From an uncultured Bacilli bacterium (lineage in GTDB: Bacteria > Bacillota_I > Bacilli_A > RF39 > UBA660), in NCBI GenBank assembly GCA_934119965.1, contig CAKOTA010000014.1:1-33946 (forward strand): a stretch of DNA of 33,946 nt. Direction: 5' to 3'. The translations under genes and the position numbers were made by a program. Of this stretch, positions 16,860 through 23,202 are shown in pieces. The notes beneath the pieces were generated by a model that was given only the letters and a program-made list of their open reading frames with translations, was not told where the DNA came from and did not search any database. Numbering within the stretch: the stretch's first letter is position 1; every line of letters begins with the position of its first letter.

Positions 16860-17724
16860 AGTAATAACAAGTGATGTTGAAAATTTAATATATGAAATAA
16901 GAGGAAAACAAGTGATGCTAGATTCAGATTTGGCTAAATTATATCGATGTAAAAATGGAACTAAGTCAATAAATTTAGCAGTAAAAAGACACGCTAATAG
17001 ATTTCCAGAACGATTTTATTTTCAACTTACAAAAGAGGAAACTGAACGAATGTTAAAATCAAGGTTTCAATTTGAAACCTCGAAACAAAAGACTGAAAAA
17101 AATATTAAATATTTACCATATGTATTTACTGAACAAGGAGTAGCTATGCTATCAAGTGTTTTAAGAACAGAAGTAGCAGAACAGGTAAGTATAAAAATAA
17201 TGGATGCTTTTGTAAAAATGAGACATTATATTGTTAATGAAAATAAAAGAATATCTAATTTAGAAATGAAGTATATAGATCACGATATTAAATTATTAGA
17301 ACATGATACTAAAATAAATGAAATATTTAATCAGTTTAAAACAAATAATAATCATATATTTTTTGAAGGAGAAATTTATGATGCATATTCATTACTAATT
17401 GATATACTAAAAAAAGCTAAAGAAGAAATAATTATAATCGATAATTATGCTGGAAAACAATTATTTGATATTTTAAAAGAAATAAAAATAAATATAAAAG
17501 TAGTAACTAAAAATATAGATGAAATATCATATAAAAAATATAATGAACAATACGAAAATATTGAGATAATAAATAATGATAAATTTCACGATAGATTTAT
17601 AATAATAGATAAGAAAATACTATATCATTCTGGAGCTAGTTTTAAAGATATAGGTAAGAAATGTTTTGGAATAAATAGAATAGAAGATAGTAGTTATTTA
17701 AAAAATATTTTATTAAAAATATAA
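16852..17724 (+). CDS. ORF6N-domain protein with PLD-like C-terminal domain, array copy 3
   Basis: A 290-residue third paralogue, again starting inside the last eight bases of the previous copy. Its first residues (MNEVITSDVENLIYE) match copy 2, but the rest of the N-terminal domain is the most diverged: KSINLAVKRHANRF, FYFQLTKEETERM, then SRFQFETSKQKTEKNIK before the shared YLPYVFTEQG. The middle is identical to copies 1 and 2 to base 17564; after that there are scattered substitutions (S to A in YHSGAS) and a different C-terminus (EDSSYLKNILLKI in place of ENKELIKYILKEVENE). It is the last gene of the array. The older-looking N-terminus and tail around a homogenised centre point to gene conversion. 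Confidence 0.9.
   Translation: MNEVITSDVENLIYEIRGKQVMLDSDLAKLYRCKNGTKSINLAVKRHANRFPERFYFQLTKEETERMLKSRFQFETSKQKTEKNIKYLPYVFTEQGVAMLSSVLRTEVAEQVSIKIMDAFVKMRHYIVNENKRISNLEMKYIDHDIKLLEHDTKINEIFNQFKTNNNHIFFEGEIYDAYSLLIDILKKAKEEIIIIDNYAGKQLFDILKEIKINIKVVTKNIDEISYKKYNEQYENIEIINNDKFHDRFIIIDKKILYHSGASFKDIGKKCFGINRIEDSSYLKNILLKI
17059..17083. repeat. 25-bp intragenic inverted repeat, ORF6N copy 3
   Basis: Arms TCAAGGTTTCAA (17059-17070) and TTGAAACCTCGA (17072-17083) match at 11 of 12 pairs around a single T at 17071. Most arm positions differ from copies 1 and 2, but arm length, central T and codon phase are the same. Confidence 0.93.
17113..17564 (+). repeat. 452-bp homogenised ORF6N/PLD block, copy 3
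   Basis: By eye identical to 15380-15831 (offset 1733); the first mismatch is at 17565, after which identity remains high but not complete. Confidence 0.85.
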
Positions 17725-17796
17725 CTTAAAAATTTCACTTTTTATTCATTTTAAATTCACATTTATGATTTATACTTATATTGTAAGAAAGGAAAG

Positions 17797-17844
17797 GTGG
17801 TAAATAATAGAAAAAATATAAACTACATGACAAACTCCGAATAA
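17797..17844 (+). CDS. possible 15-residue leader peptide upstream of rnfC
   Basis: A GTG-started frame of 15 codons ends at TAA 17842-17844, seven bases before a terminator stem. A purine-rich AAGAAAGGA stretch (17785-17793) precedes the start at close range. Weak -35/-10-like elements (TTCACA 17756-17761; TATATT 17777-17782, spacing only 15) lie upstream. The 210-bp gap between the ORF6N array and rnfC otherwise holds nothing I can name. This may be chance; the codons do not repeat one amino acid as in classical attenuators. Confidence 0.25.
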   Translation: MVNNRKNINYMTNSE

Positions 17845-17850
17845 GCTTAT

Positions 17851-17883
17851 AAGAACTTTGACGAAATATTCAAAGTTCTTTTT
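17851..17883 (+). terminator. terminator upstream of rnfC
   Basis: AAGAACTTTGA (17851-17861) and TCAAAGTTCTT (17870-17880) form a perfect 11-bp stem with an eight-base loop, followed by T17879-17883. It either ends the ORF6N transcript or acts as an attenuator in the rnf leader. Confidence 0.85.
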
Positions 17884-17934
17884 AGTTGTATTTTTGCATA
17901 TTTATATGTATAATTAAATATAGGATGGTGTCAT

Positions 17935-19062
17935 ATGAAAGGATTAAAATTACCTCAACATAAAAAAGAAACGATAAATAATGTAATAAAAAAAATAGAT
18001 ACAAAATATCTATATTTTAATGTGCCAGACGATTATGAGATACTTGTAAAAAAAGGTGATAGTGTTAAAATTAATACTTTGTTAGCTGTTACAACTAATA
18101 ATACATCTATAATATCAAGTGTGTCAGGAAAAATATTAGAAATAGGAAAAACAATAAAAATTGAAAATGATTTCAAAGAAAAAAAAGAACAAATAGACAT
18201 AAAAAAAATAGATAAAGATAAATTTATTGAACTATTAAAAAATAGTGGAATTAGAGGAATGGGAGGAGCTGGATATCCAACTTATAAAAAATATGAAAAT
18301 GAGATCAATACTTTAATTGTAAATGCAGTTGAATGTGAACCATATAGAACTAGTGATTACACATTAGTGAAAGAATACTCTAAAGAAATAATTGATTCAA
18401 TAAAAAAAATAATGCAAATAAATAATATTTCTAAAACTATAATAGCTGTTAAAAAAATAAGTAAGATGGCTGATTATTTTAAACCTTTTTTAACACCAAA
18501 TATAACAATATATGAAACCAAAAATATATATCCAGCAGGTTGGAGTAAAGGATTAGTTAAAGAAATATTAAATATTAATGTAAATACTCATTCTAGTGAC
18601 TTAGGAATAATTGTAAGTAATGTAGCAACTATATATGCTATAGGTGAAGTATTAAAAGGTAATTATTTAGAATCTAGAATTGTTACAATAGCTGGAAATA
18701 CCGATAAAAAAGGTAATTATAGATTGAAAATAGGGACAGATATAAAAGATATAATTAATACTGATGGTTTAATAATTGGTGGTCCAATGATGGGAAAAAA
18801 ATATGATAATAACTTTATAACTCCAGAAATAAGTTGTTTATTTGTAAATGATGATAAATTTATTGAGACAACTTGTATAAGATGTGGTAAATGCACAAAA
18901 GTATGTCCCGCTCATTTGGAACCAGTTTTGATTAAAGATAACATAGACAATAAGAACAAATTAAAAAAATTAAATCCAAATAAATGTATTGGTTGTGGAC
19001 TATGTTCATATATATGTCCAGCGAGAATAAACTTAAGAGAAATTGTAAGAAAAGCGAGGTAA
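17935..19062 (+). CDS. rnfC: Rnf electron transport complex subunit C
   Basis: Peripheral subunit of the Rnf complex, which couples ferredoxin and NAD redox reactions to ion pumping; RnfC carries the NADH/FMN site. The 375 residues include an N-terminal hammerhead-like barrel, the nucleotide-binding segment GIRGMGGAGYPTYKK and NAVECEPYRTSD (about 104-145), a SLBB-like part, and two [4Fe-4S] motifs: C314, C317, C320, C324 and C351, C354, C357, C361, both in CxxCxxCxxxCP form. It is shorter than the usual ~440 residues and lacks a long C-terminal extension. AGGATGGTG (17922-17930) is the ribosome site. First gene of the rnf operon; rnfDG follows after two bases. Confidence 0.95.
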   Translation: MKGLKLPQHKKETINNVIKKIDTKYLYFNVPDDYEILVKKGDSVKINTLLAVTTNNTSIISSVSGKILEIGKTIKIENDFKEKKEQIDIKKIDKDKFIELLKNSGIRGMGGAGYPTYKKYENEINTLIVNAVECEPYRTSDYTLVKEYSKEIIDSIKKIMQINNISKTIIAVKKISKMADYFKPFLTPNITIYETKNIYPAGWSKGLVKEILNINVNTHSSDLGIIVSNVATIYAIGEVLKGNYLESRIVTIAGNTDKKGNYRLKIGTDIKDIINTDGLIIGGPMMGKKYDNNFITPEISCLFVNDDKFIETTCIRCGKCTKVCPAHLEPVLIKDNIDNKNKLKKLNPNKCIGCGLCSYICPARINLREIVRKAR

Positions 19063-19064
19063 TT

Positions 19065-20423
19065 ATGGGACCATTTATTAGAACTAAAAATGACACTGAC
19101 AAAATATTAAAAAATCTTTTTATTGCTTTAATACCAATAATTATATTTTCATTTTATAAAAATGGAATAATTCCTTTTGTAAATAATAAAACAAGTGCAA
19201 TTGGTTTATTTTATCCACTAATATTTATATTTATTGGAGGATTATCATCATATTTAATAGAAAAAATATATTGTAAAATTTTAAAAAAACAAAGTTATGG
19301 AAGTATTTTTCCAGGTATATTTATTTCTCTTGTATTACCAATCAATACACCAATAGAAATATTAATTTTTGCTTGTTTTATAGGAATCATAGTTGGAAAA
19401 ATGTTATATGGTGGCTTTGGAAACAATGTATTTAATCCAGCACTAATAGGTTGTTTATTTGTACTTACAGCTTATTCAAGTATTATAGTGAATAATGGTG
19501 GGTATTTAAATAGTTATGAACTTGATGCTATAGCACGTCCTACTCCTTTATCAAATAGTGTAGAGGGAATTGGAACATATGACACTTTAGTAAAACCATA
19601 TGGTAATTTGTTTGATTTCTTTATTGGATTAATTCCTGGTAGTGTAGGGGAAACAAGTAGTTTACTTTGTTTAATAGCTTTAATTTATCTTGGAATTAAA
19701 AAAGTCATAAAAATAGAAATACCAATTTTCTATATAACCACAGTATCTATTTTAACATATATAATTGGATTATCTAATGGTCTTGGATTATGGTATCCAT
19801 TATTTCAAATATTTAGTGGTGGCTTAATGTTTGGTGCAGTATTTATGGCAACGGACCCTGTTACTAGTCCTGTAACTAAACTAGGAAGTATTTTATATGG
19901 TGTATGTTTGGGAATATTAACAGTAATATGTAGATATTTAACTAGCTATCCAGAAGGTGTATTAACTTCAATTTTAATTATGAATATGCTTGTATTTATA
20001 CTAGATAAAATAGGCACTAGAGATAAAAATTATATGAAAAAAATTTTAATAAGTATAAGTGCTTTATTAATAATTGCGATTTCTATTATATTTAAAATTA
20101 ATAGTTCTTTTACTAGCATAGATAATGATTTTAACATAATAGAAAAAAATACTAAAAATAATATTACAACTTATGTAGCAACTCAAAAAGGATTTAAAGG
20201 AAATATAAAAGCAGGGATAAAAATAGAAAATAATAAAATAATAGAATACAAAATATTAGAATGTAATGATGACTATTTAAGTATCGTAGAAAAAAATAAT
20301 TATCTAGAAAAACTAAAAAATAATCCAGAAATAGATACTGTAAGTGGCGCAACAAAAACAAGTACTGCTTTAAAAAAATTAATAATTAATGTTATGAAAG
20401 ATAGTGATATTTATGAAAAATAA
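19065..20423 (+). CDS. Fused Rnf subunits D and G (RnfDG)
   Basis: A 452-residue protein that joins two subunits normally made separately. Residues 1-320 are RnfD: GPFIRT start, about nine membrane segments, YGGFGNNVFNPALIGCLF, and MATDPVTSP near the end of the domain. A further membrane segment (about 326-346) leads into an FMN-binding domain like RnfG (350-450), with the flavinylation motif S427-G-A-T430 in DTVSGATKTSTA. RnfD's own flavinylation site is normally SGAT-like before PL; here it is D154-A-I-A-R-P-T160-P-L, keeping only the threonine. ATG 19065 follows GAGGT; the frame is open upstream into rnfC but without homology. No frameshift or stop separates the halves, so it reads as a real fusion. 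Confidence 0.9.
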   Translation: MGPFIRTKNDTDKILKNLFIALIPIIIFSFYKNGIIPFVNNKTSAIGLFYPLIFIFIGGLSSYLIEKIYCKILKKQSYGSIFPGIFISLVLPINTPIEILIFACFIGIIVGKMLYGGFGNNVFNPALIGCLFVLTAYSSIIVNNGGYLNSYELDAIARPTPLSNSVEGIGTYDTLVKPYGNLFDFFIGLIPGSVGETSSLLCLIALIYLGIKKVIKIEIPIFYITTVSILTYIIGLSNGLGLWYPLFQIFSGGLMFGAVFMATDPVTSPVTKLGSILYGVCLGILTVICRYLTSYPEGVLTSILIMNMLVFILDKIGTRDKNYMKKILISISALLIIAISIIFKINSSFTSIDNDFNIIEKNTKNNITTYVATQKGFKGNIKAGIKIENNKIIEYKILECNDDYLSIVEKNNYLEKLKNNPEIDTVSGATKTSTALKKLIINVMKDSDIYEK

Positions 20424-20508
20424 ATTTAAAGGCGTAATTACTTTAACAATTACGACATTTATTTGTTCAATATTGATATATTTAGTTACAACATTGATAG
20501 GTGGTTAA
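20413..20508 (+). CDS. 31-residue single-pass membrane peptide in the rnf operon
   Basis: ATG 20413 to TAA 20506-20508 encodes a basic start (MKNKFKG) followed by one membrane span (VITLTITTFICSILIYLVTT). It overlaps the rnfDG stop by 11 bases and ends two bases before the next start, so it is tightly packed in the operon. The place is where a separate rnfG would lie; it may be a remnant of an RnfG anchor left after fusion, or a small helper subunit. The ribosome site is weak (TAGTGATATTT). Confidence 0.5.
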   Translation: MKNKFKGVITLTITTFICSILIYLVTTLIGG

Positions 20509-20509
20509 A

Positions 20510-21046
20510 ATGAATGAATTTTATGAATCAATATTAAATATTAAAAAATGTAGTAGAGATATTGTAATGAAGAAAATAAATGAAATTATAATTGAAGAAT
20601 TAAATGATGTTACTACATATGTAAATAATATGGAAGGTTTATGTAAAGTATTAAGTAATAATATTAAATGTCGATTAGATAATGAAAATATTAGAAATTT
20701 TAAAGTAAATATCAAAAATTTAGGCGCAGTTACTGATCATGAATTTTTAATTGCAAGTTTTAAAAATCAAGATAATAAAACTGAATATATATTAATTGAC
20801 GCTACTTATTGTCAATTTACAGAAAGGAAAGAAAAACCTCTTCATTTTGAAAATTGGCCCTCAAAGATATTAAGTGAATCTAATCGTGAATTATTAGCTA
20901 ATTTGTTAAAAAAAGGATTTACATCAATTGATGAAAATTCATTTAAAGATTATATTAATAGTTTTGAAATAGATTATAGTTTTGAAGATATTTTATTAAA
21001 TAAAGGTGATAATTATGAAACAAATTTTAAAAATCATAAAAAATGA
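20510..21046 (+). CDS. Papain/transglutaminase-fold-like protein inserted in the rnf operon
   Basis: A 178-residue soluble protein that is not a known Rnf subunit. The pattern C45 (MEGLCKVLSNNI), H77 (TDHEFLIAS) and D97 (YILIDATYCQF) has the order and spacing of a Cys-His-Asp triad in papain-like and transglutaminase-like folds, where 'H-x-[FY]-[LIV]' and 'iD.Ty.QF' flank the core strands. That match is by motif only and catalysis is not shown. AGGTGG (20499-20504) sets ATG 20510. The end overlaps rnfE by 32 bases, so it is co-translated with rnfE and belongs to the operon. A role in maturation of the complex, or an unrelated passenger gene, are both possible. Confidence 0.7.
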   Translation: MNEFYESILNIKKCSRDIVMKKINEIIIEELNDVTTYVNNMEGLCKVLSNNIKCRLDNENIRNFKVNIKNLGAVTDHEFLIASFKNQDNKTEYILIDATYCQFTERKEKPLHFENWPSKILSESNRELLANLLKKGFTSIDENSFKDYINSFEIDYSFEDILLNKGDNYETNFKNHKK

Positions 21047-21647
21047 AAATCCAATATTTGTTTTAATGCTTGGATTATGTTCTTCTTTAGCAGTAACAAC
21101 TAAAGTTGAAAATGCTTTTCTAATGGGAATTTCTGTATTTATAGTTTTGCTATTTTCGGAAATAGTATCTTGTATGATTAAAAAAGTAGTTCCTGATAAT
21201 GTTAAAATACCAGTATATATTGTCATAATAGGTACATTTGTTACAATACTGGAAATAATACTTAAAGAATATATTAATCCACTTTATAATGCTCTAAGTA
21301 TTTATTTACCTCTTATAGTAGTAAACTGTATTGTCTTAGGTAGAGTATTATCGGTATCAACAAAAAGTAATATTAAAACGAGTATAAAAGACAGTATTGG
21401 CATAAGTATGGGTTATATGCTAGCACTTATTTTGATAGCTTTATTTAGAGAAATATTAGGAAATAATACAATAACCTTAATTGATTCTTTAAGTGAAATA
21501 ACAAGTTTTAAATTAATAATTAATGTATTTCCAGAAAATAGTTTAATTCCAATGTCATTTATGATAAGCCCTGCAGGAGCATTCATTGTACTTGGTATTT
21601 TAATGGCTTTGTTTAATCATATAGGAGGCAAAAATGAATCTAATTAG
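21015..21647 (+). CDS. rnfE: Rnf electron transport complex subunit E
   Basis: Integral membrane subunit, 210 residues with six membrane segments. Family marks are NPIFVLMLGLCSSLAVTT at about 12-29 and IYLPLIVVNCIVLGR at about 94-108; the conserved cysteines (C22 and C104) in these two segments bind the membrane iron-sulfur cluster shared with RnfA. The start at ATG 21015 is set by AAAGGTGAT (21002-21010). It overlaps both neighbours: 32 bases with the papain-like gene and 14 bases with rnfA. Confidence 0.95.
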   Translation: MKQILKIIKNENPIFVLMLGLCSSLAVTTKVENAFLMGISVFIVLLFSEIVSCMIKKVVPDNVKIPVYIVIIGTFVTILEIILKEYINPLYNALSIYLPLIVVNCIVLGRVLSVSTKSNIKTSIKDSIGISMGYMLALILIALFREILGNNTITLIDSLSEITSFKLIINVFPENSLIPMSFMISPAGAFIVLGILMALFNHIGGKNESN

Positions 21648-22197
21648 TTTATTTATCACTAGCATATTATCCGAAAATATAGTTTTAACTAAATTCTTAG
21701 GAATTTGTCCATTTGTAGGAACTTCTAAAAAAGAAGATACAGCTTTCAAGATGGGATTAGCAGTTACAATAGTTGTTACATTATCAAGTATAATTACATA
21801 TTTACTATATACTTATTTGTTGGTACCAACTGAAACAACATATTTAAAAACTTTAATGTTTATTTTAGTAATTGCTTCTTTAGTTCAATTACTTGAAATG
21901 ATAATTAAAAGATATAGCAAAAATTTATATAAAGCATTTGGAATTTATTTACCTTTAATTACAACAAATTGTGCAGTATTAGGAATAACACTATTGAATA
22001 TAAATAATGGTTTTAATTTTTTAGAAATGTTAGTTTATAGTATAGGCAGTAGTTTAGGATTTACTTTAATTATTTACTTGTTTGCAACCATAAGAGAATA
22101 TTTAAATAAAAAAGATATTCCTACACCATTTAAAGGAGCTCCTATAGCATTTATAACAGCTGGAATAATGGCATTATTATTTGGGAGAATAGTATGA
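21634..22197 (+). CDS. rnfA: Rnf electron transport complex subunit A
   Basis: Integral membrane subunit homologous to RnfE, 187 residues and six membrane segments with inverted topology relative to RnfE. Marks are NIVLTKFLGICPFVGTSK near the start and IYLPLITTNCAVLG at about 109-122, each with the conserved cysteine for the membrane iron-sulfur centre, and PTPFKGAPIAFITAGIMAL at the end. ATAGGAGG (21622-21629) is the ribosome site, within the end of rnfE. The stop overlaps the next small gene as ATGATAG. Confidence 0.96.
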   Translation: MNLISLFITSILSENIVLTKFLGICPFVGTSKKEDTAFKMGLAVTIVVTLSSIITYLLYTYLLVPTETTYLKTLMFILVIASLVQLLEMIIKRYSKNLYKAFGIYLPLITTNCAVLGITLLNINNGFNFLEMLVYSIGSSLGFTLIIYLFATIREYLNKKDIPTPFKGAPIAFITAGIMALLFGRIV

Positions 22198-22304
22198 TAG
22201 CTTATATTGTACTGATATTATTATTTATTTTAACAATATTATTATATAAAATAAATAAAGGTAAAAAATGTGGTAATTGTAATATGTGCAGAGGTGAAAA
22301 ATGA
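22194..22304 (+). CDS. 36-residue CxxCxxC membrane peptide between rnfA and rnfB
   Basis: The ATG overlaps the rnfA stop and the TGA overlaps the rnfB start (ATGATAGG), so this frame fills the gap exactly. It encodes one membrane span (residues 2-19), a basic turn (KINKGKK) and a cytoplasmic C26-G-N-C29-N-M-C32 motif. The layout resembles FeoB-associated Cys-rich membrane proteins. Placed beside an RnfB that has lost its ferredoxin domains, it might take part in metal or Fe-S handling; this is inference. Confidence 0.7.
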   Translation: MIAYIVLILLFILTILLYKINKGKKCGNCNMCRGEK

Positions 22305-22561
22305 TAGGAATTGTTATAATGACTTTGATAGCATTTATTCTAGGGTTAATAATTGTTATAGTTGATTCAAAAATTAATACGAAAAGTAAATCAGAAATTT
22401 ATTTAGAATTATTACCAGGATATAATTGTGGTGCTTGTGGTTATGCTGGATGTAAGGGTATGAGTGAAGCTATGTTAGAAGATATAAATAACTATAAAAA
22501 ATGTAAGCCATTAAGGGGTGAAAAATTAAAAGAATTAGAAGAATATATTAATAATCATTAA
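22301..22561 (+). CDS. rnfB: Very short Rnf subunit B (anchor plus one Fe-S domain)
   Basis: RnfB normally has about 260-330 residues: a membrane anchor, a four-Cys [4Fe-4S] domain and two or more ferredoxin motifs that receive electrons from ferredoxin. This version has 86 residues: a membrane segment (2-23), then the conserved LPGYNCGACGYAGCKG (40-54) and the fourth cysteine in KKCKPLRG (near 68-74), then a natural stop at 22559. No ferredoxin-type CxxCxxCxxxCP motif follows in any frame before the T-box. The truncation looks genuine and not assembly-made, because the C-terminus ends in a plausible helix and the region beyond has its own signals. It is the last rnf gene. Confidence 0.9.
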   Translation: MIGIVIMTLIAFILGLIIVIVDSKINTKSKSEIYLELLPGYNCGACGYAGCKGMSEAMLEDINNYKKCKPLRGEKLKELEEYINNH

Positions 22562-22604
22562 TTATATCATTGTCTAATTTTGTCGAACGAAAAATAATTA
22601 CTTT

Positions 22605-22632
22605 TTGCCTTAAATATTATAAAATATAAAAT
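22605..22632 (+). promoter_or_regulatory. candidate promoter of the small hydrophobic peptide
   Basis: TTGCCT (22605-22610) and TAAAAT (22627-22632) are 16 bp apart. A transcript would begin near 22640 and run to the terminator at 22846. Confidence 0.4.
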
Positions 22633-22686
22633 GGAACATTTAATGGGTGTCTACCTCTTTTTCTGAAAATGAAGGGAGGTTTAAAG

Positions 22687-22779
22687 ATGAAGAAAAGAGA
22701 GTTTTATTTAAAAATACTTTCTTCTTTCTCCTTTATTTTATTACAGCTAATAATATTGGTTTTAGTAATAAAAAAATGA
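22687..22779 (+). CDS. 30-residue hydrophobic peptide, possible type I toxin
   Basis: ATG 22687 to TGA 22777-22779, behind a strong GGGAGGT (22674-22680). The peptide has a basic start (MKKREFY), one membrane span with about 18 hydrophobic residues (ILSSFSFILLQLIILVLVI) and a KK end. Size, charge layout and position in a structured transcript between operons resemble small membrane toxins of type I toxin-antitoxin pairs. No named family is recognised. Confidence 0.5.
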   Translation: MKKREFYLKILSSFSFILLQLIILVLVIKK

Positions 22780-22819
22780 CACTTAAGTCAATGACTTAAA
22801 TGTCTTATCCATTGTGGTA

Positions 22820-22846
22820 GACATTCATAACGAATGTTCCTTTTTT
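22820..22846 (+). terminator. terminator after the small hydrophobic peptide
   Basis: ACATTC (22821-22826) and GAATGT (22832-22837) form a six-pair stem extended by a G-U pair, with a five-base loop and a T run at 22841-22846. Confidence 0.6.
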
Positions 22847-22955
22847 ATTATATGAGTGATAACTCATCTGTATACATAATAACACACCAATAAAAAAAAG
22901 TAAATATCAATTATACGAAGATTTTTATCAAATAAAAAATGCAAATAAAAATTAA

Positions 22956-22984
22956 TTGACTTTGTTATGAATAAATGTTAGAAT
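22956..22984 (+). promoter_or_regulatory. promoter of the serine T-box operon
   Basis: TTGACT (22956-22961) and TAGAAT (22979-22984) are separated by exactly 17 bp, a good sigma-A promoter directly upstream of the T-box leader. Confidence 0.8.
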
Positions 22985-22989
22985 TAAAT

Positions 22990-23182
22990 TGTAAATCGTT
23001 AATGAAAGAATATAGTAGAAGTAATTATTTGTAGAAAGCTAGTGGTAGATGAAAACTAGTAATAATCTTTTATGAATCTACTTTCAAGAGGAATTAATCA
23101 TTCCCGGAGAAATCCGTTATACTAATTAAGACTAAACTAGGATGGTACCGCATATATTGCTCCTATATTTAGTCTTTTTTTA
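22990..23182 (+). promoter_or_regulatory. Serine T-box riboswitch
   Basis: The T-box sequence AGGATGGTACCGC is at 23139-23151. A terminator hairpin pairs AAGACTAAA (23128-23136) with TTTAGTCTT (23168-23176), with an inner TAGGA/TCCTA, and ends in a T run to 23181. In Stem I the right-hand strand reads GAA-TCT-A, which puts a serine codon UCU at 23077-23079 in the specifier position; a CTAGT...ACTAG hairpin (23039-23059) fits the upper part of Stem I. Uncharged tRNA-Ser would favour read-through into the HD gene and serS. Confidence 0.92.
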
Positions 23183-23202
23183 CTTATTGGGAGGTTTAAA
23201 TT

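Larger units (their letters stand above)
22640..22846 (+). ncRNA. structured transcript of a possible type I toxin unit
   Basis: Within this stretch TGTCTACC (22648-22655) can pair with GGTAGACA (22816-22823), linking the 5' and 3' ends, and ACCTC (22653-22657) can instead pair with GAGGT (22676-22680), hiding the ribosome site of the 30-residue frame. A 27-bp inverted repeat (22778-22804, 12 of 13 pairs) and a terminator follow. Such long-range closure is typical of type I toxin mRNAs. No antisense promoter was convincingly found. Confidence 0.4.

Noticed and set aside
15993..17724. Assembly duplication of a single ORF6N gene
   Set aside because: The N-terminal parts and palindromes of all three copies differ by many substitutions and copy 3 has a different end, so at least three real variants exist; exact copy number still depends on read evidence.
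18984..19064. Upstream extension of the RnfD-G frame into rnfC
   Set aside because: The extra residues come from the rnfC iron-sulfur region in another frame; RnfD homology begins at ATG 19065 with a ribosome site.
22852..22867. Palindrome ATGAGT-GATA-ACTCAT as an operator or antitoxin terminator
   Set aside because: No T run on either strand and no matching promoter; left unassigned.
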